Assembly (NCBI RefSeq): GCF_050436995.1
Contig: NC_134747.1
Coordinates: forward strand, 4,533,501-4,597,500
Length of the DNA: 64,000 nucleotides
Reading direction: 5' to 3'
From: Anticarsia gemmatalis
Lineage: Eukaryota; Arthropoda; Insecta; Lepidoptera; Erebidae
Under the pieces are notes generated by a model. That model saw nothing but the letters and a program-made list of their open reading frames with translations, was not told where the DNA came from and ran no database searches. Within the stretch, counting starts at the first letter, position 1. Every line of letters starts with the position of its first letter. The position numbers and the translations under genes were made by a program. Shown here in pieces: positions 24,266-37,140 of this stretch.

Positions 24266-26880
24266 ATCAGTTTGATAATTAATAATTCTATTAAATAGCA
24301 AATACTAACCTAACCTGATTAAAAACACTAACATGAGTGATTGCCACCAACTAATCAAATATAAACCCTACATGAAACCTAGTTCTTGTCGATCCTACAA
24401 GTCACATAGCCCTACCCATTGCTACACCTACTTTAAAAGCACTACTTCGGCCTCTTTATACTGGAAAAAGGTGGCTAGAATATAGTTGGTAGTAAGTAAA
24501 CACTATTTTGTTGGTGGCGGTGTCACGCCGTGCCTTGAGCGTGACTCGCCTTTGCCCTAGCAATTTCCGCACACCAATTAATCATTTTCCTCGAACCTTT
24601 CTTTTCTATTACTCTTTAAGTTTTCATTTTCATTAGCCGCCCTGTCTGTTTGCTAAAATGCTTTTTAAATTCAATGGCGTTGTTTGGTTATTATTTTGAT
24701 TGATAATCTTGGCTTTCGGTTTTGCCTGGTTTGCGGGTTGATGTCTTTTCTTGCTTCAGGATAATTACTAATCACTGCCTTGTTTGAAATTTTAGAGTAG
24801 TTTTAGAAGGTCTAGACTGTAGATCATTACACTTAACTATGGCAGTAGTATTTTCACTTTATCCTTACGTCTACTTTTACAATATGCAATACTTTGCAAA
24901 ATATGTAAGCTTCTGAAGAAATAAGGTAACAACTAAATAGTGTGATGTGATAAAAAGTCGTAAGCTCTTCTCCCCTGGATTTCGAGCACGTCCTAGATTT
25001 ACCCGGAATGAAATGTATTTTGTGTTATCAATGTAATAATTTATTTTGCTTTTCAAAGGTCTTTCAATGAGTGATAGAGTAATAAACGTATTAAACTTTC
25101 ACATTGTCTAATTAGCAGCTGGATTTAAATAAGATAAGTTAAAAGATGAGCTACGCAACATCCGTATGCACTAAAACCCACATTAATAAGCTAGAATTAG
25201 TGATATAGTTTGCATTATATGTTTTTTATTAGATGTTGTATTTCTAATATTCACAATATGAAGTTGGTGAGTGTAGTGCGAAGTGCGAGTGCCCGGGGCG
25301 GAGAGCGGCACGCGCACTCTCAAGCACTCTCGCCTGCGGTCCGTAATTGCCCTATTGATTGTATGTACTGATGACCCGGCCACCACATCATTATTAATTA
25401 TATCATAATTAATTATACCAATATAATTAAGGGTATATTTTTTTTCAATTAATTATATAGAGGACTAGAAGCCGTAACATGCAAAAAATGATTTTATATT
25501 TTCTTAATTTTTATGTATAAAATTGTGATAGAAATCGGGATAAATAAAATGTTCCTAACGAGATATTAATTAGTTATCCGGTCCTATAAAAGGTTGATAT
25601 AACTTATTTGGAAATTAAGTATCTGTTGAATATTGAATAACAAGTATGTGAGGGAACTCCACATAAAATATTGGTAACACAGGAATTTACAGGAAGGTCT
25701 GTAACCTTTCGGTTCAATCATATTTCTGTTGGACGATGCCCAAAAACCTAGTGTCGAATGTAACCGATCGAAGCAACCTGTAAAATCGAACCGCAGCTGA
25801 ACCGCGACCATAAATCTAGGTGTGGGATACACAAGCGGCCCGACCATGAATCGTACATCCTACCTATCGGCCTGTTTAATTACCATAATTAATTAGATCC
25901 CGTGGCGTAGACGTGAGTAGAATAGACGATTGATGCTGGTAACATATCGCCGCCATTAGCTCGCTGAGGTGACGAGTATCGTACGAACGATCGTACGTAT
26001 ATTTTTAAAAGCCCGTCATTAGTAGGAAGTAGGTTTTTTGTGTCCATCGCGTTGATATCATCCTCCGCGATCAATCATCCTAACGCGTATGTAAGCCACA
26101 CCGAATGGTTGTGTTTTTTTCACGTTTTTGTTCCTAGACCGTTACTAATTATAATGTATTTGATGTTGAAACCGCTTGAGATAGGTTCAGGCTATTTGTT
26201 TGTGTCATCGTTGAGCGATCTTGATAGAAGAGGTATTAATAAGTGTTAGGTATTGATGGCTATTGTGAGACATAAAGTGCCGGCAAACGCTTTGGAGAAA
26301 TCGGAGCCACTACAAATGTAATTCGAACTTTTTTATCCTATATGCATGTTTAAAAAAATAAGTGTGTTTTCAAATAAATAAAAAATGTGTTAAGTGGTCC
26401 ACAAACTCAAACCAAGGTTGATTTTTTGTAATAATTTTCATAGAACCAAAGGAGTTATAATCAAGTATCTATTTTTAAACTATCATATGCATCGTTCAGT
26501 CTCTACATACCTCTACGGGAAAGATATACGTGATTTTATGTAAATATGTCTGTAAATATCGTAACATATTTTGAATACGTGAAACGATTTTGGTAAACAG
26601 CAATACAACAGATTGTGTATTACGAGCATCTAATTAGAGATATTAAGTGCAAAAAGAAATGGTATGTAAGTACGGCGCGCACAAGAATCCGAAATACATA
26701 CTTACATGCGCTTCGTCCTCCTGCATGTTCTAATGATATGACTCAAGTTATAAACGACAAGCGGGGAAACTCGTTGACATTACCTAAGATTTGTTATTCC
26801 AGAATTTATTACAAAATGCTTAAAAATATGACTTATAAATGAAGAAATCATCTCATGTAGAAGACAGAATTATCTTCAGT
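24266..26880. other. non-coding stretch
   Basis: Mostly AT-rich. TAATTA-rich palindromic patches lie at about 25390-25440 and 25880-25895. A short GC-rich block at 25285-25345 has no matching start signal. No gene was recognised apart from the candidate minus-strand exon at 24869-24912. Confidence 0.4.
24869..24912 (-). CDS. candidate 44-nt microexon, minus strand
   Basis: The minus strand has a good acceptor (ACCTTATTTCTTCAG) and, 44 nt later, a donor reading GAC|GTAAGG. Two frames are open (AYIFCKVLHIVKVD and SLHILQSIAYCKSR) and the third has TAA. Being open in two frames weakens the coding case. It could follow the 17-nt exon at 41861 in phase, but no evidence joins them. It may equally be a pseudo-exon. 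Confidence 0.2.
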
Positions 26881-26883
26881 ACT

Positions 26884-27035
26884 GTAGCGCGATTTTCTAC
26901 TGGCGGAACTAATAGGAATCAAGAATTTGACAGTTAAAATGTACTTCAAAAAAGTTCCTATGGCTCCTTACAACATTTTCCGATAGCTAGCCGGTTGTCA
27001 ATAGTTGATAAGGCTACTGTTATTACTAAGATACT
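26884..27035 (+). repeat. copy of dispersed family R5
   Basis: It starts GTAGCGCGATTTTCTAC and continues with TTGACAGTTAAAATGTACTTC, AAAAGTTCCTA and AGCCGGTTGTCAATAGTTGATAAGG. The same blocks occur in the same order at 54324-54470 (TTGACATTTAGAATGTACTGCC, AAATAGTTCCTA, AAGCCGGTTGCCGGTAGTC). Both derive from one interspersed element of unknown class. No reading frame. Confidence 0.6.
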
Positions 27036-30000
27036 ATTGCAACACAAAAAGTACTTAATTCTTTATATTTTGCGAATCTACACATATTTCCTTGAATCAT
27101 ATATGTATAATCAGTGAATAAAATATATCGTTGCCACAAAGGCTACGGCAATTAATATGCATATAATGACATCAAAATAGTAAACTATTTATTTTATTCC
27201 ATATTAAGAGTCTCTAGATCAATGTGTTCTCCACCTACGATAGCATTACGTTGGCTTGTATAAATACATGTTTCAATAGTTAAACATAAAACTTGCACTA
27301 AACAATAACCATTGAAGTGGTTACGAGTGCTTTCAAAAGCTTATAATTTCTATTTTCCGCGATTTTAGTTTCAAACAATACGTAACTTGTATTTGATTGG
27401 CTCTTATGATTTGAAACAGTCAATTACTATTCTCTACGGAACGTTTTGTTTATATATTTGTGTACCGGTATACGTTTATATTGATAAATTAACTAATTAA
27501 TTGGCGAGGGTCCATGACTATGTTTGTACAGATGCTTTGTTTGAGCGTATAGGCTATGAATATGTTAGTAAGTTGGGACTTAAAAAAGGTTTTCTTAGAT
27601 ACCTACCTTATAACGACACTGATCGTAGACGAACCTAAGACGACGACAATCGTCAGGTTAATATTAGATTTTTATAGACATCGTTAAATTTTTTACTATT
27701 AATAAGTATGAAAATCTTTTTCAACCGTCATTGGTTTTTGAGAAACTGGCTGTCTGATATATCTAAGATACAGTGATAGTACAATTTTTCAGTGAAATAC
27801 TAGAGAGCAGAATGGCATCTGTTCGCTCGTGTCACGCACCCCGCTCACACATTCCTGACGAAGAATGATGCTTTCGGCTGCTCGCGAGTAGGTAGTGCTT
27901 TGTTCGAGTGATTAAGTGCCTCGGGACGGCGTTGCTAAGCCCTTCAGCTAATGAGCCAAGTCAGTATTAATCATTGCATGACGAACCGGACGCTCCACTG
28001 TCGTGGGTGGTTTTGTTCATAGTTTTAAACTCTAGATTTCAGATAACCTGCGCTAGATTGTCTGAAGCAATTTGCAGATGTGAAGATAAGCATCTGTTGA
28101 CCGCTTTGAAGTTAGTGAATACTTGTATGTGATTTATTTAAGCCTGTCTGCAGCTTTGTGATAATGCATAATATTTGGTAGAGTGTTAAATATTTCGACC
28201 AAAAGCTCATAAAATAACTGTTATTGATTAGTAAGTTAGTAAGTAATTAATTAAATAATGGTAAGGTGATGATGGTTCTTAGATTTTTATTCTATGTATA
28301 CCAATTACATGACGTTAAATGAAACTAATAGATTATACTGAGTTTCGCTGGAGTTAGAGACCTGAAATATATAAACTTAGAACTTTAACAAACGATTTGC
28401 TCAATAAATCGCAGTTATGTTCATTAGCGAGAAGTCGCTTAGGTATTTTCCACGAAGGACCACATTATAATTGTAAAGGTATTTAAACCCCATTCTACGT
28501 CTTACCTCAACACAGGTCACATTTACGTAACCACACAAATTATGTAAACACCGTGTCTTGTTATTCAAAACAACCGGTAAGTTGTTCGTCGATAGGCATC
28601 GAGAATCGCTACTCAGCGTATCAGAGGTCAAAATCAAAACGTCATTACACGTGTCGGGACTTAAATAACTGGCAAAGTGCGTATGAAAGAACCAACAGAC
28701 GTGTTGTGCGCCGAGACGCGCGGATGACTGATCCGTCGCACTAACTAATGTTCTTTTTTTTAAATACCCTTTTTATTTTTCAAACCACACAAAAGGCAAA
28801 GACGCATGAGTTATGCCGACTTGTAGTTTTTACGATACGCTGGCTGGATTAAATATTTTTTAAAAATTTTATTCCTTTTCGTCAGTGCCGGTACGTGATG
28901 GCATGTGACATTAAAATGACAAATTAGCTAATTATTCTTAATCCGGTTGAATGCTTTGATCGTGTGGTTCGGAGTGATGGCCTGTCACGACGCACATTGT
29001 CGCTTATTTTACGCTATGATTCGATTGCATGTGCCTTAAAGTTCATTGCCATGAGGAGAACCGTGCAAAAACTGTCATTAGCATTGCTATATATGTGTTG
29101 AACAGGTTTAAACGTTCATTGCCTGTGTACATAAAGTACTTTTGACTACATGCCATAACGGGCAACCGTTACTTTTCAGTAAGTAGGTATGCAAATATCT
29201 TTTGAAGTCTTTCTATTTTTACTATTTTCCCATGAACTCTACGCTAGCACAGGTTGCCAATAATACATATTCGAGAAAGGATAAATTACTCTTCATTAAC
29301 TAATCTTCACATTTTTAATAAGTTATACAACGGGAGAGATAACTACTACCAAACATTTTCTGAAGCTGAAACACATTTCAAAAGCAGGTAACATAAGTAG
29401 GAACAGGGTTGGGGGTAAAAATGCAGGTTTCATGAGAAACTTTTTTCGTCTGGATCTGTTTTGTGCATATTATTATGATAATAAGAGTGCATTACCAGTT
29501 TAGCTGAATGCGTTTATTTTTTTAAGCGAGCCGGGACTGTGGGTTTATGCAAGCGAATACTGGCACTAACTGTTGTGAATAATCGCTTTTTAATTCGGTA
29601 TTATGACTTATGTATGTAGTGTGACAACAAAAAATATTTATAAACACATTTCAATGGATTACATGAATTCCGTGTTTGACTCTTTTTAACAGTGACCTCA
29701 CAGTTGAAAAAACGGATTGTACATATTTTGTTTAAATATCATATATTATAACATTTATCTTTCATTATATATAACTTGAGATATTGTGCTAGAATATTGT
29801 GTTTACTTCTACTTGATATTTTTTTATTGCTTCTGTGAGACATATAAACATTTTCACGTGACTTAAAACGTCAAGAAGACAATAATGGTGTTAAAGAAAT
29901 TGTAACTTGCGGCTGTTGAATGTTTGTAATAAAAATGAAATGTGGCAGTGCATGAGTGCATCCTTTATTATTTACATCGAAATCAACATTGGAGCACAGA

Positions 30001-33000
30001 AAGCTTCAGGATATTGTTCACTAAGACGAACAAGCTATGGCCCGCCAGTGAACTGTATGTAATTTTGTGACAGAAATACAGTTTGTATGCAGGCCTCCTT
30101 TGAGCGCGGCTATTCACCAGTCACTGACCAGGACAAAGCATTGTGAGCCAAGATCAATGTCTTCAATACCTATGTGGGTACTCAAGAACGCCTATATGCA
30201 CACAGACACGGCCCTCTGTCATAATCGAGAATGTTACCAGGAATACAGGCTATACGGGTATGTAGTCCGTGGATTGTGCATGTGTGCGATATACGTACAG
30301 TACGTACACTGTATAGACCCCTTTGTGCTGTTGACCGTTCATGTTGGCACTTGTGTCGTATAATTAGCGTAGAGCGATTAATTAATAGGTAATGCAGGTC
30401 TGTGGCGAATTTATGCTTCGTGCCTATGTATAGTGCGGCTCTAAACAGATAGTTGGAATATGTCGATCGGCCTTTGTGCTACCGATATATACGAATTTGT
30501 TGATGTAAATTGGCTACGCTTGCAAATTGGTAATGGACACAATTTCCGTATTTAATTGGTATATGCGTTTGTATTTGAATTAGAATTTAGCCTTATCTAA
30601 TGATGTTTGGTGTTATGAATTAAGGCAAGTACTGTCGGACGCTGGCACTGTTATGGGTTCATTTGATTGAATTTAAAAAGTTGGGATAGTAACTGTGTAG
30701 AGTTATAGGGTATATTGGTGACGGCATTATTTGATCCTTGACTGTTAAGTCATTACAAAGCAAAGCAAGTGGTGTGTAAAGAAATGATTTAATGATAAAT
30801 GTAGCATACAGATGCAGGAAGGGTTGAAAGTAATAAAACGAGAAAATCATGTTTTTGAACATAAGGATATGAACCAGTTTCAACTTACAAAGGCCCCTGC
30901 ACACTTGGGCGAGGTAGCGACATTAGAGCAGACATCGCGACGACGCATTTGCAAATCTAAACTATTCTATTGAGCGCATCAGACAATGTGGTACTTTACA
31001 TTACATCGTCGCGGCACAGGCAGTAGGGCGTTAATTCAGCGGAGACACCCAAACAAACGCTTTGTGAGATTCACCTGTTGGCTCTATAGGTCAATGTTAC
31101 AGCACACAAGGAGTTTAGCGAAACAGACTTTTGTGGCTGTGGTTGAATGGCACGCAGCAAGCGCGGCTCTATTGTGCGCCCGGACAATGGCACATATGCG
31201 CGATTGAATCGCTTGGATGCGACTTGCGTCTCGATTGAAATTGAGAGTGCGATTCGAATCATGTTTATTTACAGATTGTAAATATATTGCCGCTGACGCA
31301 TGACGTCACCTGGTGGTGTAGTAAGGTGTGAACAGGTGGTCCGTCCAGGTCTGCCACGAGGTTGATCATTTTTAGAATTTATTTTATTTTTTCCTTTTTT
31401 CAGAATGTTTGGAAAATTTAGTTTCACAATTTTATTAGTGATTGTGAAATTCTTTTATATGAACTATGACCATGGACTATTTATCTAATATAAAAACACA
31501 CGTGTAACGTGTAGCTTTGAAGTATATTATTTGTGGAGGTTCTATACGTCAAGAATTATGAACATATAGAATGAACTGCCTTCCGGAAAGGATTGTTTAA
31601 AGTACACTCAGCCTATGAAAACAAACCGTCAAGCTGCAAAAATTTGAAACGCAAACACACAGCTTCATTGTGTGTCTGCAGATTAGTAAATATTCCCAAA
31701 TCAAACATTTGCCAAGAAAACACGCTACTGGTTGTCCGGACAATGGTCGTATGGTTCCCTCAAAACCACTTAACATGGGGCTGACAGGTTAGTTCAATCA
31801 CTATTATACGCCCCGAGGCCAGCGATTGGAGTGTATTTTTTCAATGAAATATATTTTTTCATTCAGGGAGTCATATCGGAGAGAGGTTCTCACGGTTACT
31901 CGAATTTAACAAATAATTTTGCACGCCGCTACCCACGCTTGTATAATTGAGTCGCAAAGAGAAGCCTTACGAGATTCCAAAAGAGTTAGTAAAAAGTTTT
32001 GAAATGAATCGTTCGAAATAGACGTGATGATGGAATATTGGGTGTCGAGAATAATTGCGTTCGGGAATAGGTTATGGAATGAAACGCGGCGGTTATGAAA
32101 CAGTGTGCGACGTCACAGGCGGGCCGGCTAATCGATCGGGAGAACAATGTGACGTAATACGGTGGTACGGGGCGCGCTCCGCAGGGAGAAGGGGACGCAG
32201 TTCGCAGTCCAAATATTTACCCCGGCATATGTTTGGTTTCTTTTCCTTCGCCTCATATATTTTTACTTTGATCGTGTAATGGGGCCCGGAGGCGGTCTCG
32301 ATTTGTCCGATATTAATTTTGTCCGCCTCGTTGCTGTGCTGTAACAATCACTTCGGGCAAAATAAACTGTTTCGGAAATGGAATGAACATTCTATAGAGT
32401 ACATACGAAGTGTTGAAAAGTCTGTTACGCGACAGGTATATTAGACTTACAGAATGAAATTTTACAGTCGATCACATAATACCATTATAACTTGACTATA
32501 AGTGAAAAAGTAAGTTTAACTGATTACATTTTCACAAGTCCCCTCGGTAATCTTATTACCATTTGTTGACGCTACAATTGAATATATGCAATAAAATTAG
32601 CGACCATGTCCACACTATGAATAGTGACTATAGTAACCATGATGTACTTACTTGAACTGAATGTCACTTAGTAGCATAAAAAACTTTGAACATTATAATA
32701 TTATCGATACCATGGAAATATTATCTAAAAATAACTTTTATATCGTCTCGTATCGTACGCTATGGAATATAATGTTTTTATATATCATTCGGCAAGTAAA
32801 CCTCACTGGTGTTATTATTTATTGTTCGCTTTCTCAATAATAATAAATTGCAGGCAAAACTCAGCATTAGTTGCTAGTGTTAAAAGATTACGAGAATGGA
32901 CGGAAAGCAGTAACTTTGAATTGTTATCGTACTTCAAGACTGTCCTACCTCGATGTTGGTTACCCTACATGAGGGGCTAGGGCTGCCCCACTTGAATTGC

Positions 33001-36000
33001 ACGTTTAATGAATTGCATTAATATTGCATTAACGGGTAACTAGCCGCCCTCCATGGTAAACAATCATTAGAGTGTTGCAGTCTGCAGCGAACTGTTTGTG
33101 TTGCCAGATTTGTTTGCGAATACAAATTGACATTTAGATGTTTTGTGTTTCACATTGACGTTGGCAAGTTTCAATTTTGCGATATTATTATTGTAAGGTA
33201 GGTAATGTTAAATTAATTTAACATAATCGCGCTTTGATTCGACATTAGTTTAATAATGTGTATAAAATAATATATTGTATATTCGGGATATAGTAAAATA
33301 GTCGGGTCCTAATACCTATATGATTATTGCCGTTGTTATCAATGTTCGAATAGGCACGCTACGTATTACCTATTCAATCATTCATAAACTAATGGTCGTG
33401 AACCTCATAAAGATATTATCGATAAACAATCTCATAGTAATGTAGTACGCGGTTATTTAATAGACGATATACGACCCAATATAGTAGAGCGATGGAAGTG
33501 TAATTATTTTCATTCATCGAACTATCAATCACAGTGTACGTTGCGTTCAATTCAGTTACATACTAAAATATGTACGCCGGTTACTAAGCGACGGCCGTTG
33601 TCTGTCGAACTAATGCCGGCCGTCGCTACCGGAAAATTGGACAGCGCCGTCTGCCCAATCACACGCGACACTCCACGCAGATTAGCACGCTCGACCAATG
33701 CCCAGTTTGTCCCGCACCACGCGACCGACATGCCACCGCGAAAATTCACACTCATCGCTCTCCATTGAACTCTGAATCCGGCGCTGCGCACACCCTGTAC
33801 CACTTATCTCAGTATTGTACGTCGACAATTTTCACACCACCGGATTCCTCAGATTCGGCCGCTGTAGATTACGCGTACAGGTATTGAAACCATACACGCC
33901 TTTCCGTCCCTCGTCCTGAAATGATATTAGTGAACACCCTCCGACGTCTTTTTGTTCGATCGCCGCCGCTCACTTGTAATTGCAACACTTAGGTTTCTGT
34001 TTGCTTTGTTTGTACAAACATTTATCACGATTAACAAAAGAAAGAGTCGATCTCACGAAAGAAATATAAATTAGGCGTGTGACCTGACTGCAATTCTAAA
34101 CTGGGGCTCATTAATCGATTCCACTTCATATTGAAAGGAAGTCTCCGAGCACGTCCGACTTTCGAACCAAAAAAATAACCCGTCGACGTGACACGGGTAA
34201 GTCGCCATCGCGTTGCGGAGACCGTTCCGCCCCATTCAAATCTTTACTTAGCATTCTAAGTACCGTCGGCGGCTTTAATTTTTTAAGGCTCACTACAACG
34301 CCCATATACCGTATTCACCTCGCGTTCCCACCACACTCACAGATATGTACCTAGCTAATAGTGGGTACCGTCTCTCGGCCAGAAAGTTGTATGCTGTCAA
34401 TTGATGCGTGGCGCTATTATGTACTTAGAAACAGAAGCCTTAAAGTTTAAATTAAGTTGGTAAACAGTGATAGTTATGATGTCTTGAGGTTGGGCTCGTT
34501 CGAAGGAGTAGTTTGCATAGTTATGTGCGCGTTTATCTAAGCTATATCGGTGGGTACAGGCGTCGGCGACGTGGGCCGGCAGGTCGGCCGACAGTTTGCC
34601 GGGGGTTTAATAAATGTCTGAAACAGCGGATCGGCTTAGCACACACCCACATACCGTATGCATATGTAGGTTATTTCTAAGAACATGTCTACGGATTGTG
34701 CCTTACCTACAATATTATATTCATACGTGTAGACGCTGAAGTAAGGCGCCTCCATATTGTTTTAAGCTCCAGTGTTGTAGTTTACGGGGACACTTTGTTT
34801 ACTAAAATTTTTATGTTGAAATAAGGTCGCAAAGAAAATACATATGTATGTGTTTTCAAAAGCTGATATTTAGATAGCATTGTAAATATAAAAAAGACGT
34901 ATGATTATATATTATGTTAAACATCGTTTTACTCTACATTTACTCTACAAACACGAAATTAAGTGACGTATTTTCGTTTAAATTAATAATGCAGTACAAC
35001 AAAAACCACTTCTTTACCACCAGTATTTTTTCAGTATTTACAGCGTCTGTATCGAGTAGTTCTGTTACAAATTACAGTGAGTATGTGTCGTTGTATTTAC
35101 TCCATTACCCGCGGAGGCCGGGCCGTATCAACTATTTATAGTGTTTGAGGCGCTTCATAAATATGCAGCGGTAGGCGCTCGCCTTGCCGACACCAGCTAT
35201 TCAGCCCAGTCGCCTGTGTGATAAGAGCGAAGAGCGTTTTACACATAAAACTCGTCCTTTTTTTGTAGCTTCTTAGTAGTTTGTGATGAGGTGAAAAAGT
35301 TTTCGTTTATAGCAATGGCGTGAAAATCAAAATCATTTATTGGGTATTTCTTCTTGCAATAAAACATTCATAATATGCTGGATATTAATAATTATATAGC
35401 AAAACGGCATGGTCGTTTAAAATTGTTTACCTGTAGCATATTTCGTTTCTAAACTTTCTGCTTCTTTTCTCCTAGGTAGTACACACATACACTATTTTTT
35501 TATCTGCGAGCCTCGTCACTGAGTTCTTCATTACAGAGAGAGAGACATCAGCATCATACCAGAGATGGTAAATCATCAATCATCAGTGGTAAATAAGACT
35601 TGTGATTTATGTTATTCATACCAGAAATTCACAAGTTCTCTCACTCTAACTAAGAACAATCTTACAGTCAAGCCAACCATGCCTGATGCAAAGAAATAAG
35701 CTATCGACAAATTTTTGTATGAAAAGCCGACCAGCGTCCCTAACGGGCGTTGTAGAAACTAATTTTTAACCACATTTTAATTGACAAACTCTCGTCAATA
35801 CCGACTGTATAAAATCGCACTACTGGTATATAATTTTTAACAGCTATTTATGTAACACGCGAGTTTCACCGCCGAAGTCTAATCTCTCGCGCCGCCTCCT
35901 TAGCTCCACGGTTGGTTAGTTGCAACGCTCCGTGCGTTACCTCACTTTCAACAGAAACTTCGCGATGTATTTTGCAGTGCATTTTTTAGAGTATCGCTTT

Positions 36001-37060
36001 TGTAGACCCCGCTTGTTTTAATACTAAAGTTACGTGAGATTTTCACATACAACACAGCGTATATGGAATGTTGTTTAACGTAAAAAGGTGAAATGCCAAT
36101 GAGAATTTACTGCATTCGTGTACGAAAATGTTTTTATAATGTGTTTATGTATTTTTATTATATATAAAATCCTTTGAAGTCCATATTCAGCGTAATAAAG
36201 TAAGCTCGTATGAATTATATTTAATTTCAGTATCCCGTTTTTTAAAGAAAATTTCGAATGCTTGGCAAAAACTAGTGTAAATGTTGTATGTAAAATAATC
36301 TATTCTAATATGCACTTCATAACATCTTAATCATTAATAAGAAGGCTTATTAAAATATACAGCTACGAGTATATAAAGAATCACATATTAGCTATATATG
36401 TACCTACACCTACACTTAAAAGGTAAGTTCAGCACAGTACGGCAATTTTCCACGGTTGTCGGTCAATGTCTCATCCGTCTTTGTCAACACGGCGACCGCC
36501 TTATTTGACGCTAGTTAATATTCTTAATGAGCCGTAAGTAATGCATGAACCTTACGAGTAACTTAAAATATTCCCACATGATGTTTCAAAGATGGAGACG
36601 ATAATATTACTAAGTGCGGAAAGATGAAAAGTTCGACACTGAAACTTAACGCCAGAAAAGTTTTAAAAAAAGGTTATGTTCTTATTTTTAAAGAAATCAT
36701 TTTTTTTCTATGTTTACTCGTAATACACCACAAAAACTACCAAAAACATACAAGGAGGTAAAATTTCATCCTTTATGTTAACCCCTAAAAAATCTCATTG
36801 TGCACTTCGTAGCAAACACAAAAGCGCATTTAAAACTACTTGTATTCAAACAACTATCTTATCAGGTCAAGTTCCCGACTATTGAAGCGTCACACCATTC
36901 ACACGGTTGACATCTCACCTGTCAGTAACCTCGGCTTTTTAACGATAATCATCGTGAACCATTCACCAAACCACCGATTGTTCGGAAACCGCCCCCGTAA
37001 CGCAAAGGGTTGATAAACATATCAAAAGCATTTTTAGAAACACCTGTTTTTTGAACGAGA
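27036..37060. other. 10-kb stretch without recognised genes or repeats
   Basis: I found no mobile element, RNA gene or convincing exon here. Noted: a perfect TGACGTCA (CRE) at 31301-31308 and GACGTCA near 32109; a good acceptor ending at 31403 followed one base later by ATG and a 27-codon frame with a hydrophobic stretch (weak); and a CpG-rich block at 33560-33800 with two CCAAT boxes. The lack of repeats over 10 kb is unusual for a moth genome. Confidence 0.45.
33560..33800. promoter_or_regulatory. CpG-rich block with CCAAT boxes
   Basis: A CpG-dense stretch with two CCAAT elements (TGCCCAATCACACG near 33653 and CGACCAATGCCC near 33693) and no good exon. CCAAT boxes near CpG-rich DNA are common at promoters, and direction is undetermined. 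A transcript start is inferred at best. Confidence 0.2.
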
Positions 37061-37095
37061 GTCGCCGGCTCTATTGTGAGAGTACAATCGACAAA

Positions 37096-37140
37096 TATCG
37101 ATAATCAACTCGGTATCGATGGAGGACGAATCTATCGATA
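37096..37140. promoter_or_regulatory. triplet of TATCGAT sites (DREF/BEAF-32-like)
   Basis: TATCGATA at 37096-37103, TATCGATG at 37114-37121 and TATCGATA at 37133-37140, with start-to-start spacings of 18 and 19 bp. TATCGATA is the DREF-binding DRE of Drosophila, and clusters of CGATA are bound by the insulator protein BEAF-32. The even spacing argues for a functional cluster. Whether lepidopteran factors use it is inference. Confidence 0.45.

Noticed and set aside
27455..27480. ACCGGTATACGTTTA, reminiscent of the Hox-cluster microRNA miR-iab-4
   Set aside because: It matches only a few bases, with no hairpin partner. The other common insect microRNA seeds I could recall were also not found.
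30285..30320. Run of TACGTAC and CAGTACGTACACTG words
   Set aside because: It looks palindromic but the arms do not pair beyond a few bases.
31393..31487. Acceptor followed by ATG and a 27-codon frame with a hydrophobic, signal-like start
   Set aside because: It stops after 27 codons with no donor. AT-rich codons readily give hydrophobic residues.
35323..35345. AAAATCAAAATCATTTATT
   Set aside because: It resembles the reverse complement of some lepidopteran LINE 3' ends, but the next bases do not support a longer match.
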